Shown here one piece after another: positions 27,968 through 38,857 of a stretch of 64,000 bases of DNA; positions within the stretch are counted from its first letter, which is position 1; the number at the start of each line of letters is the position of its first letter. The notes beneath the pieces are model-generated. The model was not told where the DNA came from, searched no databases, and worked only from the letters and a program-made list of their open reading frames with translations. The stretch covers positions 186,001-250,000 of the forward strand of contig DYJC01000001.1 in assembly GCA_020723305.1 (NCBI GenBank), in the 5' to 3' direction. The position numbers and the translations under genes were made by a program. Source of the DNA: Desulfosudis oleivorans. GTDB taxonomy: Bacteria > Desulfobacterota > Desulfobacteria > Desulfobacterales > SURF-7.

Positions 27968-30613
27968 ATGATGAGCATCCCCACAGAAACACCGATGGTC
28001 AGACAATATCTCTCCATCAAGGAAAAATACAGCGATGCCATCCTGTTTTATCGAATGGGTGATTTTTATGAGATGTTTTTTGAAGATGCTGTAACCGCAT
28101 CCAAGGTTCTTGAAATCACGCTTACCTCCCGGAATAAAAAAAATGAAGATGCCATTCCCATGTGCGGTATACCGGCACGGGCGGTAGACAGCTACATTGG
28201 CCGTCTGATTGATAAGGGGTACCGGGTAGCCATATGTGAGCAGATTGAAGATCCTGCTCTTGCCAAAGGAATTGTAAAAAGAGATGTGATCCGTGTCATA
28301 ACGCCCGGCATGATCATCGACAGCAACCTGCTGGATGAAAAATCCAATAATTATATCCTGTCCATCTCCGCCAACCATTCCATCACCGGAATCTCCTTTC
28401 TGGATATTTCGACCGGGACTTTCCGTATGACGGAATCCGACCAGATCCATGCGATCCTGGATGAATCCCTGCGCATCTCTCCGAGCGAAATTCTGCTGCC
28501 GGAATCGATGCGTGAGAGCGACAGCCACGCAAAATTGCTTCGGGCCTTTTCAGAAAAACCCATATCCTTTCTCCCGGACAAAGAATTTCAACCCCAGGCC
28601 GGGCGGGAAATCCTGATCGAACAATTCAAGACCAGAAGTCTGGAAGGATTCGGATGTGAAAATGCTACCGTTGGAATTGGAGCGGCCGGTGCCCTGCTGG
28701 CCTATGTCCGTGAAACCCAGAAACAGAAGACAGAACATATAAAGCGCATCGAGCCCTATTCTCTTAATGGTTTTCTGATCGTAGATGAGATGAGTTGTAA
28801 AAATCTTGAACTCATTGAAAATCTTCGAACCGGGAAACCGAACGGTTCCCTGCTGGGGATTATCGACCAGTGTATCACAGCCATGGGAAGCCGGCGCTTA
28901 AAAATGTGGCTTCGATATCCCTTGATCGACGCGGATCTGATCCAAAAACGATTAACCGCAGTGGCAGAAGGAAAATCAAATATCGAATGCCGATTCCAGG
29001 TTCGGGAAAACCTGAAATCCATTTACGACCTTGAAAGGCTGTCCAGCAGGATCAATATGGGAAGAGCCAATGCAAGGGACCTGGTTGCCTTAAAAAAATC
29101 CCTGATGAAAATTCCGGATATCCTGCATATCCTAAATAAACTCAGTTCAGACCTTTTTCAATTCAGCCGGGAGTTTACAGACCCGTCTCTTGACAAAGTG
29201 AATCAGCTTGTCACCCTGATCGAGAAATCCATCCGGGAAGATGCGCCCCCTGTCATAAACGAAGGGGGGATCATCAAAACCGGATATCATGAAAAACTGG
29301 ATGAATTGATCAAAATCAGGCAGGACGGCAAAGGCTGGCTGGCCAGACTGGAAGCGGAAGAAAAAGAAAAAACCAAAATCAATTCATTGAAGGTAAAATA
29401 CAACAAAATTTTTGGTTATTATATTGAAATCCCCAAAACCCACTCGGAATCCGTTCCCGGACACTATATCCGGAAACAGACCCTTGTCAATGCGGAACGG
29501 TACATCACCGATGAACTGAAAACATTTGAAACCAAGGTATTGAACGCCCACGAACTCATGGCGGAACTTGAGTACAGGCTGTTTACCGAGATCCGGGGAA
29601 AAATAACAGAGGCCAATGACGAGATTCTTCGTTTTGCAGACTTTCTTTCATCCATTGACTGTATCTTTAATCTATCTGAAATTGCGGAACAGAACAACTA
29701 CATCCAGCCGGAACTCAACGAAGAGGGATATATCCATATCCAGGAAGGGCGTCATCCAGTGGTTGAAAAATTGATCACAGGGGAAAGGTATATACCCAAT
29801 ACAATCAAACTGGATGACTCGGAAAACCAGATTCTGATCATAACCGGGCCGAACATGGCCGGAAAGTCAACCGTCCTTCGCCAGGTGGCCATTCTTTCCA
29901 TTATGGCACAGATGGGTTCCTTTGTTCCGGCCAAAAAAGCCTCCATCTGTGTTACAGATCGAATTTTCACGCGGGTCGGAGCGCTCGACAACCTTTCTTC
30001 CGGTCAAAGCACTTTTATGGTCGAAATGGAAGAAACCGCCAACATTATGAACAATGCGACTCCCCGAAGTCTGGTGATCATGGATGAGATCGGAAGAGGA
30101 ACAAGCACCTATGACGGACTGAGTATTGCATGGGCGGTAGCGGAATATCTGCATGACCTTAAAGGAAAAGGAGTCAAAACCCTTTTTGCCACCCATTATC
30201 ATGAACTTACCGATCTATCTGACCAAAAACCCCGGGTGAAGAATTTCAATATTGCAGTAAAAGAATGGAATGATGAAATCATTTTTCTTAGAAAACTTGT
30301 TGAAGGCAGCACAAACAGAAGCTATGGTATCCAGGTAGCCCGGCTTGCAGGGATACCGGAAACCATTATACAACAGGCAAAAAAAGTTCTTTCAAGGGTA
30401 GAACAGGCTAACCGGAATATTCCAGGGTCAAAAAAAACGATCCGGAAAAATACAGAACCATCCAAAAGACAGGTTCAGCTCAGCCTGTTTCAGAACCCGG
30501 ATGAGATCATCATCCAGAGCTTACAGAAATTGAATATTTCAACCATGACGCCTATTGATGCAATCAATTATTTATGTAAATTAAAGGAAAAAGCAGACAG
30601 CATTATTTCATGA
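27968..30613 (+). CDS. mutS: DNA mismatch repair protein MutS
   Basis: 881 residues, full length. The mismatch-recognition motif is near the N-terminus (FYRMGDFYEMFFEDA, containing the Phe-x-Glu-type element). The ATPase domain has the Walker A GPNMAGKST, Walker B SLVIMDEIGRGTS and the signature DNLSSGQSTFMVEM. It finds base mismatches and recruits MutL. The last bases overlap the amidase gene (ATGA). No strong ribosome binding site precedes the ATG; two adjacent ATG codons are present. Confidence 0.98.
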   Translation: MMSIPTETPMVRQYLSIKEKYSDAILFYRMGDFYEMFFEDAVTASKVLEITLTSRNKKNEDAIPMCGIPARAVDSYIGRLIDKGYRVAICEQIEDPALAKGIVKRDVIRVITPGMIIDSNLLDEKSNNYILSISANHSITGISFLDISTGTFRMTESDQIHAILDESLRISPSEILLPESMRESDSHAKLLRAFSEKPISFLPDKEFQPQAGREILIEQFKTRSLEGFGCENATVGIGAAGALLAYVRETQKQKTEHIKRIEPYSLNGFLIVDEMSCKNLELIENLRTGKPNGSLLGIIDQCITAMGSRRLKMWLRYPLIDADLIQKRLTAVAEGKSNIECRFQVRENLKSIYDLERLSSRINMGRANARDLVALKKSLMKIPDILHILNKLSSDLFQFSREFTDPSLDKVNQLVTLIEKSIREDAPPVINEGGIIKTGYHEKLDELIKIRQDGKGWLARLEAEEKEKTKINSLKVKYNKIFGYYIEIPKTHSESVPGHYIRKQTLVNAERYITDELKTFETKVLNAHELMAELEYRLFTEIRGKITEANDEILRFADFLSSIDCIFNLSEIAEQNNYIQPELNEEGYIHIQEGRHPVVEKLITGERYIPNTIKLDDSENQILIITGPNMAGKSTVLRQVAILSIMAQMGSFVPAKKASICVTDRIFTRVGALDNLSSGQSTFMVEMEETANIMNNATPRSLVIMDEIGRGTSTYDGLSIAWAVAEYLHDLKGKGVKTLFATHYHELTDLSDQKPRVKNFNIAVKEWNDEIIFLRKLVEGSTNRSYGIQVARLAGIPETIIQQAKKVLSRVEQANRNIPGSKKTIRKNTEPSKRQVQLSLFQNPDEIIIQSLQKLNISTMTPIDAINYLCKLKEKADSIIS

Positions 30614-32331
30614 TCACAATTCATAAAAAACTTCGCATTGTATTGTTTTCGGTTTGCAGCATATTGATCTTCTGCTCTGCTGCAAGTGCAGGAAAATCTC
30701 CAAAAGACCTATATTATCAGGCGGAATCCTGTTATCAATTTCTTCTGGAAAATCAGAAAAAACAGCAGGATCGGGGAAACTGGCTGTACTGTATTCAAAA
30801 ATATAAGGAAGTACACAGGCTCAATCCTTATGGTCCATGGGCTGCTGCGGGCCTGTATAAAACCGGTCTCCTTTATGCCGGATTATCCAGATTGTCCAAG
30901 AGAGAATCGGATAGAAAAGAAGCTCTGACTTTTTTCGAACAGATCATTAAACAATATCCCAAAAGTAGATATAAAAACCAGGCCGTGGATGAAATCAGAC
31001 AGCTTTCGATGAAAAAGCCTGTAATGGAATCTACGGAAGTCCGTCATATAAAAAAGAAAGCCGGCCTGCAAAAAAAGAAAGCCGGCCTGCTTCCCCCAAA
31101 AACCGAACCTCCGAAAACAGCCGAACCGGAACCGGTAGCAAAAGAGACCAGCCTCCCCCTTTTTCCAAAAGGGTTTTCAACAGTAAAAGACCTCAGGTTC
31201 TGGTCGAACCCCAGTTATACAAGAATCGTTATTGATTCAGACAAGGAAACCGATTATACGCATCGTCTACTGAAAAAAGACCCATCCATCAGCAAGCCAC
31301 AGCGTCTTTATGTGGATCTGAGCCAAAGCCGGCTCGGAAAAACATTTGAAAAAACAAAACAGATCAACGACAACCTGCTCAAAGATGCCCGAGCCGGCCA
31401 ATACACAGCGGATACCGTTAGAGTCGTCATTGACATCAAATCTTTTAAAAATTATAAAGTCTTTTCTTTAAAAAATCCTTTTCGAATCGTGATCGATGTA
31501 TGGGGAAAAAATGGCAAACCGGAAAAGCATGTTAAAACAGTGCCGCCTGAAAAAACCTACCATTCCTCCGTCAACCAGAAAATTACTCCAAGTGCGATTG
31601 CAAAGCAGCTGGCACTGGGTGTCCAAACCATCGTTATCGATCCCGGACATGGAGGACACGACTTCGGAGCTCCCGGCTACATTAAAGGAACCCATGAAAA
31701 AGATATTGTGTTGCAACTGGCTAAAAAACTGGCCCGAAAAATCAAAGATACAATCCATTGTAATGTTATCCTGACACGGGAGACCGATCGATTCCTGACT
31801 CTTGAGGAGCGAACGGCAATTGCAAACACAAAGAATGCGGATCTTTTTCTTTCAATCCATACAAATGCGGCCAGAGACAAGAGAGCCTTTGGAATTGAAA
31901 CCTATTTTCTCAACCTCGCAACCGATGATGAGTCCATCATGGTAGCCGCAAAAGAAAACGCCACATCCACCAAAAACATCAGCGATCTTCAATCGATTCT
32001 GATCGACCTTATGCAGAATGCAAAAATCAATGAATCCAGCAGGCTGGCAACTCATGTTCAGGATTCCATGTTTACTAGCCTGCGGGGACAATACAACCGG
32101 ATAAAAAGCAAAGGAGTCAAACAGGCGCCCTTTTATGTTCTCCTGGGTGCACAGATGCCGGCCGTTCTTATTGAAACCGCTTTTATCAGCAACGAAAGTG
32201 AATGCAAAAGATTAATAGATCCAACCTATCAGGAACGCCTCTGTGATTCCATCCTTTATGGAATTCGGAACTATATCAGAGAAACAAACCCGACAGCCTT
32301 TATTGAAAAAAAACAGGATGAACAGACATAA
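30610..32331 (+). CDS. N-acetylmuramoyl-L-alanine amidase (AmiC-like, AMIN + Amidase_3)
   Basis: 573 residues. A signal peptide (IVLFSVCSILIFCSAASA) is followed by a helical TPR-like region, a Lys/Pro-rich linker, an AMIN domain (about residues 190-300: SYTRIVIDSDKETDYTHRLL...RLYVDLSQSRLG), and the catalytic Amidase_3 domain with zinc ligands in TIVIDPGHGG, E of GTHEKDIVLQL and SIHTNA, and the catalytic Glu in AVLIETAFISN. It cuts the stem peptide from peptidoglycan during cell separation. The linker contains a 21-base tandem duplication (31051-31092, KKKAGLQ/KKKAGLL). Start codon overlaps the mutS stop. Confidence 0.95.
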   Translation: MITIHKKLRIVLFSVCSILIFCSAASAGKSPKDLYYQAESCYQFLLENQKKQQDRGNWLYCIQKYKEVHRLNPYGPWAAAGLYKTGLLYAGLSRLSKRESDRKEALTFFEQIIKQYPKSRYKNQAVDEIRQLSMKKPVMESTEVRHIKKKAGLQKKKAGLLPPKTEPPKTAEPEPVAKETSLPLFPKGFSTVKDLRFWSNPSYTRIVIDSDKETDYTHRLLKKDPSISKPQRLYVDLSQSRLGKTFEKTKQINDNLLKDARAGQYTADTVRVVIDIKSFKNYKVFSLKNPFRIVIDVWGKNGKPEKHVKTVPPEKTYHSSVNQKITPSAIAKQLALGVQTIVIDPGHGGHDFGAPGYIKGTHEKDIVLQLAKKLARKIKDTIHCNVILTRETDRFLTLEERTAIANTKNADLFLSIHTNAARDKRAFGIETYFLNLATDDESIMVAAKENATSTKNISDLQSILIDLMQNAKINESSRLATHVQDSMFTSLRGQYNRIKSKGVKQAPFYVLLGAQMPAVLIETAFISNESECKRLIDPTYQERLCDSILYGIRNYIRETNPTAFIEKKQDEQT

Positions 32332-32354
32332 ATACCTATCGGACGGAGGGAATA

Positions 32355-33167
32355 ATGAAATATAATACAATCCTTTTTCAAATTGAAAACAACATCTCCA
32401 TCATCACATTCAACCGCCCCAAAGCCTTGAATGCACTGAACTCGGAACTTTTGTCCGAATTCTCAGCAGCCCTGGATGAAATCCAGAAAAACCAGGAAAT
32501 ACGGGTACTGATTTTAACCGGCGCAGGAGATAAATCATTTGTCGCAGGTGCGGACATAACCGAACTTGCCTGCTGCCTTTCTTCAATTCAGGCCAGACAT
32601 TTCGCGTCATTGGGTCATCTGGTCATGAATAAGCTTCAGGAGCTGCCCATACCGGTAATTGCGGCAGTAAACGGATTCGCCCTTGGGGGAGGAAGCGAGG
32701 TTGCCCTGGCCTGTGATTTTATTTATGCATCTGAAAATGCAAAGTTTGGTCTGCCGGAAATCACACTGGGTATTATCCCCGGATTCGGCGGAACCCAGCG
32801 GCTCGCGCGGCAGATTGGAAAAAATATGGCCAAAGAGATGATTTTTACCGGAAAAATGATTAGTGCTTCCGAAGCGCATCAGATCGGGATGGTGAATAAA
32901 ATCCTGCCTCCTGCGTCTCTCATGGAAGAGGTTATCAAAACAGCCGGCATGATTGCATCCAAAGGGAGAGTCAGTCTGAGAGCTGCCAAACAGGCAGTAA
33001 ACAGCGGAATGGATGTTGATCTTGCTACAGGCTGTAAATTGGAAATCGACGCATTCTCCATCTGCATGGCTGGAGAAGACGCACGGGAAGGGACAACGGC
33101 TTTTCTTGAAAAAAGAAAACCGGAATTTAAAGGCCAACTGAATGAGCCAATTTCAAAACGATTATAA
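32355..33167 (+). CDS. Enoyl-CoA hydratase (crotonase family), C-terminus supplied by a MITE
   Basis: 270 residues. Crotonase motifs: FNRPKALNALN, the oxyanion-hole block AGADITEL, LGGGSEVALACDF with the first catalytic Glu, and LPEITLGIIPGFGGTQRLAR with the second. It hydrates a trans-2-enoyl-CoA in beta-oxidation or a related route. GGAGG precedes the ATG. The normal family end is at FKGQ; the last seven residues EPISKRL and the stop lie inside MITE copy 2. Removing the element and one TGAAT gives an original end of QLNK-stop. The C-terminal helix is otherwise intact, so activity is probably kept. Confidence 0.95.
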   Translation: MKYNTILFQIENNISIITFNRPKALNALNSELLSEFSAALDEIQKNQEIRVLILTGAGDKSFVAGADITELACCLSSIQARHFASLGHLVMNKLQELPIPVIAAVNGFALGGGSEVALACDFIYASENAKFGLPEITLGIIPGFGGTQRLARQIGKNMAKEMIFTGKMISASEAHQIGMVNKILPPASLMEEVIKTAGMIASKGRVSLRAAKQAVNSGMDVDLATGCKLEIDAFSICMAGEDAREGTTAFLEKRKPEFKGQLNEPISKRL

Positions 33168-33265
33168 AGCGTCACACCGGCGAAAGTCAGTGCTCAGAAA
33201 AGAGCCGAAAATACTGGATTTTCGTTTTCGCCGGAACTACAACAAGAGACTTTTGAAATTGGCTC
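33144..33265 (+). mobile_element. 122-bp MITE, copy 2 (inside the end of the enoyl-CoA hydratase gene)
   Basis: Same ends as the other copies (GAGCCAATTTCAAAA ... TTTTGAAATTGGCTC). It is flanked by a perfect 5-bp direct repeat TGAAT (33139-33143 and 33266-33270), the mark of transposition. Its first 24 bases are translated as EPISKRL-stop by the host gene. Confidence 0.95.
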
Positions 33266-33334
33266 TGAATAAATAATTTTCAATTTCATTCTCCGATATT
33301 GGATAATGAGAGACCTGATCAAAGGATAAAAAAC

Positions 33335-34636
33335 ATGATATTCAACATTGAATACGAAACCATGCCAAGGGAAGCCCTTGAAGCTATCCAGCTCAGACGG
33401 CTTCAAGCCACGCTGAATCGTGTTTATGCAACCGTTCCATTTTATCAAAAAAAATTTGAAGAAGCAGGAATCACCCCGTCTGAAATCAGATCACTTGCGG
33501 ATATTCAGAAAATACCGTTTACGACCAAGCAGGATCTGCGCGATAATTACCCGTTTGGGATGTTTGCCGTCCCGATGGATAATGTCGTCCGCATTCATGC
33601 ATCCTCCGGAACCACTGGAAAACCTACGGTTGTCGGCTACACTGCCCGCGATATCGGTACATGGTCTGAACTCATGGCACGTTCTTTATCCGCAGGTGGA
33701 GCCACACGCGGAGATATTATCCATAATGCTTACGGATACGGGCTATTCACCGGAGGGCTTGGCGTTCATTATGGAGCGGAAAAACTCGGGGCATCCATTA
33801 TACCGGTTTCCGGTGGTAACACCAAAAGACAGATTATCATCATGAAAGACTTCGGCCCTACAATCCTGACAGCCACCCCCTCCTATACCCTGCACCTTGC
33901 GGAAGTGGCTGAAGAGATGGGCGTTTCGTTTAAAGACCTTAAGTTTAAGTACGGTATCTTCGGGGCAGAACCCTGGTCTGAAAGCATGCGGCAGGAAATT
34001 GAGAACAAACTGAAAATCATCGCGGTTGATATTTACGGCCTCAGTGAGGTCATGGGTCCGGGAGTGGCCATTGAATGTCATGAAGCAAAGGCCGGCCTTC
34101 ATATTTACGAGGATCATTTTATCGCAGAAATCATTGACCCAAAAACCGGCAAGGCCCTGCCCTATGGCGAAACCGGAGAGCTTGTTTTCACCTCTATTAC
34201 AAAAGAAGCATTTCCTGTAATCCGATACCGAACAAGAGACATCTCTGCACTGAATCCTGAACCATGCATTTGTGGCCGATCTCATGTAAGAATGAAACGG
34301 GTCAGCGGCCGAACAGACGATATGCTGATCATCCGGGGAGTCAATGTATTCCCCTCACAGATTGAAAGCGTACTGATGCAGATTGACGAAGTCGAACCCC
34401 ATTATCAACTGGTGGTTGACCGGAAAGACAATCTGGACACGCTGTCCGTTCTTGTTGAGGTCGGCGAACATCTGTTCTCGGATGAAGTCAGAAATCTCCA
34501 GAATCTTGAGAAAAAAATCTCAAAAGACATCAAAGAAATTTTGGGAGTCTCTGCTGCGGTCAAACTGGTTGAACCCAAGACCATTGTCCGGAGTGAAGGA
34601 AAGGCGATTCGTGTCATTGATAACCGAAAACTATAA
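33335..34636 (+). CDS. paaK: Phenylacetate-CoA ligase
   Basis: 433 residues from ATG 33335 (AAAGGA 9 bases upstream; a TTG 12 codons earlier is not needed). The N-terminus is family typical ([19 protein letters not shown]). The AMP-binding loop is [16 protein letters not shown], with [11 protein letters not shown] and [12 protein letters not shown] downstream and a C-terminal lid [19 protein letters not shown]. It adenylates an aryl acetate and transfers it to CoA. With the adjacent ACT protein it forms a pair often found with keto-acid oxidoreductases in anaerobes, suggesting aromatic amino-acid turnover. It lies 70 bases after MITE copy 2. Confidence 0.95.
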   Translation: MIFNIEYETMPREALEAIQLRRLQATLNRVYATVPFYQKKFEEAGITPSEIRSLADIQKIPFTTKQDLRDNYPFGMFAVPMDNVVRIHASSGTTGKPTVVGYTARDIGTWSELMARSLSAGGATRGDIIHNAYGYGLFTGGLGVHYGAEKLGASIIPVSGGNTKRQIIIMKDFGPTILTATPSYTLHLAEVAEEMGVSFKDLKFKYGIFGAEPWSESMRQEIENKLKIIAVDIYGLSEVMGPGVAIECHEAKAGLHIYEDHFIAEIIDPKTGKALPYGETGELVFTSITKEAFPVIRYRTRDISALNPEPCICGRSHVRMKRVSGRTDDMLIIRGVNVFPSQIESVLMQIDEVEPHYQLVVDRKDNLDTLSVLVEVGEHLFSDEVRNLQNLEKKISKDIKEILGVSAAVKLVEPKTIVRSEGKAIRVIDNRKL

Positions 34637-34675
34637 AAGAACAACTGTGCTTTGAACCCGATAAGGAGGTCAGAA

Positions 34676-35107
34676 ATGAAAGTTGAACAGATTTCGGTTT
34701 TTTTGGAAAACAAGTCCGGTCGTATTGCCGAAGTGACCGGCATCCTCGCAGAATCAGGGATCAATATCCGCGCATTATCCCTTGCAGACACATCTGACTT
34801 TGGCGTATTGCGCATGATTGTTGACAACAATCAAAAAGCGGAAGAAGCATTGAAAAAACATAATTTTACGGTGGGAAAAACCTTTGTCGTGGCTGTTGAG
34901 ATTGAAGACAAACCAGGAGGCTTGTATAAAATTCTCAGCATATTGCATAAGGTAAGTATTAATGTTGAATATATGTATGCATTTGTCCAGCCGAATTCCA
35001 AAAATGCAGTCATGATATTCCGATTTGAAAAGCTGGAAGAAGCAGTCCGAGTGCTACAGGAAAATGGGGTTGTGGTTATTGACGGAGATAAGGTTTATAC
35101 CCTATAA
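34676..35107 (+). CDS. Tandem ACT-domain protein
   Basis: 143 residues made of two ACT domains, residues 1-70 ([37 protein letters not shown]) and 71-143 ([33 protein letters not shown]). ACT modules bind amino acids. A strong AAGGAGG lies 7 bases before ATG 34676. It is 39 bases downstream of paaK and is commonly its partner; it probably senses an aromatic or branched amino acid to control the pathway. Confidence 0.92.
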   Translation: MKVEQISVFLENKSGRIAEVTGILAESGINIRALSLADTSDFGVLRMIVDNNQKAEEALKKHNFTVGKTFVVAVEIEDKPGGLYKILSILHKVSINVEYMYAFVQPNSKNAVMIFRFEKLEEAVRVLQENGVVVIDGDKVYTL

Positions 35108-35120
35108 TTCAAATATTCAC

Positions 35121-35149
35121 TTGACAGCTTTGAAAAGTTTCGTTATTGA
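35121..35149 (+). promoter_or_regulatory. Sigma-70 promoter for rpsT
   Basis: TTGACA (35121-35126), a 17-base spacer and TATTGA (35144-35149) lie about 50 bases ahead of the rpsT start, so rpsT has its own promoter although it follows the ACT gene. Confidence 0.7.
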
Positions 35150-35197
35150 TTTCCGTTCAGTGTGGAATAAACTTAATATGTAAAGGAGCAAATCAAG

Positions 35198-35461
35198 TTG
35201 GCAAATCATAAATCTGCATTAAAACGCGTAAAACAAAGTGAACTCAAGCATATGCGTAACAAAGCGGTCAGAACGAGAGTAAAAAATATCGTTAAGGATA
35301 TTCGCACTGGTTCTGCAGAAACTGGAAAAGATAATACCTCAATCCTGAACACAGCCAAATCAATTATTGATAAAGCTGTTAAAAAAGGGGTTATTCATAA
35401 ACGAACAGCCTCCAGAAAAATTTCACGCCTGTCCAAGCTGATCAATTCAAAATCTGCCTGA
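35198..35461 (+). CDS. rpsT: 30S ribosomal protein S20
   Basis: 87 residues, very basic, with the S20 opening ANHKSALKRVKQSELKHMRNKAVRTRVKN and ending VIHKRTASRKISRLSKLIN. It binds 16S rRNA early in 30S assembly. The start codon is TTG, with AAAGGAG 9 bases upstream. In E. coli rpsT also starts with UUG and that weak start is part of autogenous translational control, so the same kind of feedback is plausible here. A strong hairpin follows 7 bases after the stop. Confidence 0.97.
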   Translation: MANHKSALKRVKQSELKHMRNKAVRTRVKNIVKDIRTGSAETGKDNTSILNTAKSIIDKAVKKGVIHKRTASRKISRLSKLINSKSA

Positions 35462-35468
35462 TTGACTT

Positions 35469-35500
35469 CCGGTTTGCCTTTTTTTCATAAGGCAAACCGG
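35469..35500. terminator. Bidirectional hairpin between rpsT and lptE
   Basis: Perfect 12-bp stem CCGGTTTGCCTT / AAGGCAAACCGG with an 8-base loop, exactly between the convergent rpsT and lptE stop codons. It lacks a long T run on either side, so it may act as a weak terminator or a 3'-end stabiliser. Confidence 0.7.
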
Positions 35501-36007
35501 CTAAAAATCATCTGTAAGCCTCTGGTAAAAAGTCCGCGAAAGCCGTTTTACCAGATCGTTAATGGCTTTCTTCTTTTGTCTATCCTCGTCTACGCCTGCT
35601 TGATAGGCCTCACTATCTTCTAGACCGGTTCGAGCCCATAAAACCTTGCCCTTACCATTCATCAGCTTCATATCGAGTCTGACATAAACGCGTCTCTCCG
35701 ATGAGGTGTTTGCACTGGATCGCGCAATGGTTTCCGTATAAACAGATGCAACAGAACCGGTAAGTATCCCATCCGCCCTTGCCGGATCTTTTGTCATGGG
35801 CACACCATTTCTGGTAAACTCATTAACGATTGAGTTTGTAATGGTTCTTTCCAGACCGGTTTCATTGGTATTATTTTTCAACATGGTGACACATATGGTT
35901 TTCACTCCGCCGGGAATCTTTCCCATACCAGCAAAATTATAACCACATGCTAAAAAAAAGCATGGAATCCAAAAAACACAAAAAACCTGTTTTATCAATT
36001 TGCTCAT
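35501..36007 (-). CDS. lptE: LPS-assembly lipoprotein LptE
   Basis: 168 residues. Lipoprotein signal with lipobox FLAC, directly followed by [32 protein letters not shown], the usual LptE opening. LptE plugs the LptD barrel that inserts LPS in the outer membrane. The start overlaps the leuS stop by 4 bases (ATGA); the leuS-lptE (rlpB) order is a conserved arrangement in proteobacteria. Confidence 0.92.
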   Translation of the reverse strand: MSKLIKQVFCVFWIPCFFLACGYNFAGMGKIPGGVKTICVTMLKNNTNETGLERTITNSIVNEFTRNGVPMTKDPARADGILTGSVASVYTETIARSSANTSSERRVYVRLDMKLMNGKGKVLWARTGLEDSEAYQAGVDEDRQKKKAINDLVKRLSRTFYQRLTDDF

Positions 36008-38595
36008 ATTACAATATTCACCAGTTTCTTTTTCACAACAATTACTTTTCGGATTGGTTTTCCCTGAATAAATTTTATGGCCATCGGATGTTTTAAGGCA
36101 GTTGTCTTGATTTCCTCGTCGGAAGCATCTGCCCCGATTTCGAATTGTCCCCTGAGTTTTCCATTTACCTGTATCACAATCGTCATGTTATCGTGCACCA
36201 GAACATCTTCACGGTACATAGGCCATTTCATATCAAGAACGCTTGGAGTCTTGCCCATGCTTTCCCAGAGTTCTTCTGCAATATGAGGCACAATCGGAGA
36301 GATCAGGAGTACCGTTGTTTCCATGGAAAACCGCATGACAGCATTTCCATTCGGAATTTCATGGAATTTTTCAACGCTGTACATCATGTTCACCAGTTCC
36401 ATAACAGCGCTGATCGCTGTATTAAAATGAAACCGGTCTTCAATGTCATTGGTAACCTTTTTAATGGTCAGATGCGCCTTCCGATATAGCTCTTTGAGCC
36501 TTTCATCTAAAAGTTGGATCTCTCCATTATAGGGAACTGCATCATGGATTTTTTCCATGGCACTCTCTGCCAGACGCCAGATCCTGTTTAGAAAACGATA
36601 ACTGCCGTCAACCCCCTGCTCACTCCATTCCAGATCCCTTTCAGGAGGAGCGGCAAACAAACAGAAAAGACGGGTTGTATCCGCGCCATACTGGTCCAGC
36701 AGGATATTCGGGTCAATCACATTTTTCTTGGATTTGGACATCTTCTCCACACGGCCGACCTTGATTACACTGCCGCACATCCTGCAGACAGACGAATCAC
36801 CTTTTGTATCCACCTGTTCCGGAAAAAGAAATCCGTGCTGGGGGCAGGAAACCGTCTCCTTGCATACCATTCCCTGGGTCAGCAGCCTTGTAAATGGTTC
36901 CTTGAAGTCCACAAGGCCGACTTCTTTTAAAACACGGGTAAAATATCGTGAATAGAGAAGATGAAGAATCGCGTGCTCTACACCCCCGATATACTGGTCA
37001 ACCGGCATCCAGTAATGAACAGCCTTCCGGTCAAACATCGCCCTGTCTTCATGCGGACTGCAGTACCGTTCAAAGTACCAGGAGGATTCCATAAATGTGT
37101 CCATGGTATCGGTATCCCTTCTGGCATCAGGGCTTCCGCATCTGGGGCATTTTGTTTTTTGAAAATGGGCAAGAAAAGCCAAAGGGGATTTTCCACCTTC
37201 CTGCATTTTCACATTTTCAGGCAGAAGAACAGGAAGCTCCTCTTCCGGAACCGGCACGATACCACAGGCATCACAATGAATCATGGGAATCGGCGCTCCC
37301 CAGTAGCGCTGTCTCGAGATTCCCCAATCCCGGAGACGGAAACTGATGGTTTTCTTTCCCAGATTATTTTTTCCCAGATATTCCGCGATAGCATCCTGGG
37401 CTTTTGTATTGTCCAGCCCGTTAAAATCGCCTGAATTAACCAGAACGCCTGGTCCGGTGTACGCTTCTGTCATTTCCGAAGCATCAAGATCCCGGTCATG
37501 CGGCTTCACCACAACGATTTTTTCCAGTCCATATTTTTCTGAAAAGTCGTAGTCTCTCTGGTCATGGGCAGGAACAGACATCACGGCACCCGTACCATAT
37601 TCCATCAACGCGAAGTTGGCTGTATAAACAGGCATCTTTCTGCCGCTCAATGGATTGATACAATGAACCCCGATAAATACACCCTCTTTCTCATACTTTT
37701 CCACTGCCTTGCTGGACCGGTCCTGAAGAGACATTTTTTCCACAAATGCCTCAACCTTTTCTTTTTCCGGTGTATTCCGGGATAGTGAAAGAACCAATGG
37801 ATGTTCCGGAGCAAGACACATAAATGTCGCACCAAACACGGTGTCCTGACGGGTGGTAAAAACCGGTATCACCTGATCCGAATTGTCAACAGGAAATCGG
37901 ATCTCCGCACCAATACTCTTTCCGATCCAGTTTTTCTGCATGGTTGTAACCTTGTCAGGCCAACCAGTTAGTTTATCACAATATAAAAGAAGATCTTCGG
38001 CAAAATCCGTGATCCGGAAAAACCACTGCTCCAATTTTTTCTGGCGTACCTGTTTTCCGCAACGCCAGCACATGCCGGCCTCAACCTGCTCATTGGCAAG
38101 AACCGTCTGGCATGGATCACACCAGTTTACCGAAGACTCCTTCCGGTAAGCCATTCCCTTTTCAAACATCTTGATAAACAGCCACTGCTCCCACCGGTAA
38201 TACTCAGGTTTACAGGTTGCGACTTCCCTGCTCCAGTCATAACTGAATCCCAGTTTTTTCAGTTGTGTCCGCATATAATCAATATTGTCATACGTCCAGG
38301 CGGCAGGATGCGTATTATTGGCAATGGCAGCATTCTCAGCCGGCATGCCAAATGCGTCCCAACCCATGGGATGAAGGACATTCAGACCCTGCATTCTTTT
38401 ATACCTGGCCACCACATCCCCGATGGTATAATTCCGGACATGCCCCATATGGATTTTGCCCGATGGATAGGGAAACATCTCCAGCAGGTAATATTTCTTT
38501 TTTGTCTCATCTTCCACAACCGTAAACAGTTCGGTATCTTCCCAGAATGTCTGCCATTTGTTTTCAATCGATCTTGGATTGTAGTTTTCTTGCAT
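36004..38595 (-). CDS. leuS: Leucyl-tRNA synthetase
   Basis: 863 residues. Class I motifs: [15 protein letters not shown] (HIGH-type) near residue 40 and [10 protein letters not shown] (KMSKS) near residue 615. The CP1 editing domain is present ([33 protein letters not shown]). Extra Cys pairs (CDPC, CWRCG, CPRCGS, CRMCG) suggest zinc sites. The start is taken at ATG 38595 with AAGGA 9 bases upstream; a TTG two codons earlier is possible. Confidence 0.98.
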   Translation of the reverse strand: MQENYNPRSIENKWQTFWEDTELFTVVEDETKKKYYLLEMFPYPSGKIHMGHVRNYTIGDVVARYKRMQGLNVLHPMGWDAFGMPAENAAIANNTHPAAWTYDNIDYMRTQLKKLGFSYDWSREVATCKPEYYRWEQWLFIKMFEKGMAYRKESSVNWCDPCQTVLANEQVEAGMCWRCGKQVRQKKLEQWFFRITDFAEDLLLYCDKLTGWPDKVTTMQKNWIGKSIGAEIRFPVDNSDQVIPVFTTRQDTVFGATFMCLAPEHPLVLSLSRNTPEKEKVEAFVEKMSLQDRSSKAVEKYEKEGVFIGVHCINPLSGRKMPVYTANFALMEYGTGAVMSVPAHDQRDYDFSEKYGLEKIVVVKPHDRDLDASEMTEAYTGPGVLVNSGDFNGLDNTKAQDAIAEYLGKNNLGKKTISFRLRDWGISRQRYWGAPIPMIHCDACGIVPVPEEELPVLLPENVKMQEGGKSPLAFLAHFQKTKCPRCGSPDARRDTDTMDTFMESSWYFERYCSPHEDRAMFDRKAVHYWMPVDQYIGGVEHAILHLLYSRYFTRVLKEVGLVDFKEPFTRLLTQGMVCKETVSCPQHGFLFPEQVDTKGDSSVCRMCGSVIKVGRVEKMSKSKKNVIDPNILLDQYGADTTRLFCLFAAPPERDLEWSEQGVDGSYRFLNRIWRLAESAMEKIHDAVPYNGEIQLLDERLKELYRKAHLTIKKVTNDIEDRFHFNTAISAVMELVNMMYSVEKFHEIPNGNAVMRFSMETTVLLISPIVPHIAEELWESMGKTPSVLDMKWPMYREDVLVHDNMTIVIQVNGKLRGQFEIGADASDEEIKTTALKHPMAIKFIQGKPIRKVIVVKKKLVNIVI

Positions 38596-38734
38596 TTTCA
38601 ATCTTCCTTACCTATCTCTTCATTCAGGTTCTTTTCCATTTATTTGAACATTACGCAATATCATTATTTTGATGAATCCAGACAATACAAATATTCATCC
38701 AGCTTGGCAAGGTGTAATTCAGGATAAAAACTGT

Positions 38735-38763
38735 TTGACTTATCTACTTCAATTCTTTATTTA
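38735..38763 (+). promoter_or_regulatory. Sigma-70 promoter for rng
   Basis: TTGACT (38735-38740), a 17-base spacer and TATTTA (38758-38763), about 95 bases before the rng ATG. Confidence 0.65.
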
Positions 38764-38857
38764 AACTTAAATCTTCATCATCAATGAAAATCAAAATCGC
38801 ACTGTAATTTCTTCACGGAGAACGATTAGAAAAAAAAGGATAAGCACAGGAAATAAT

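Noticed and set aside
27833-28528. Reverse open frame of 231 codons
   Set aside because: Shadow of the mutS 5' half.
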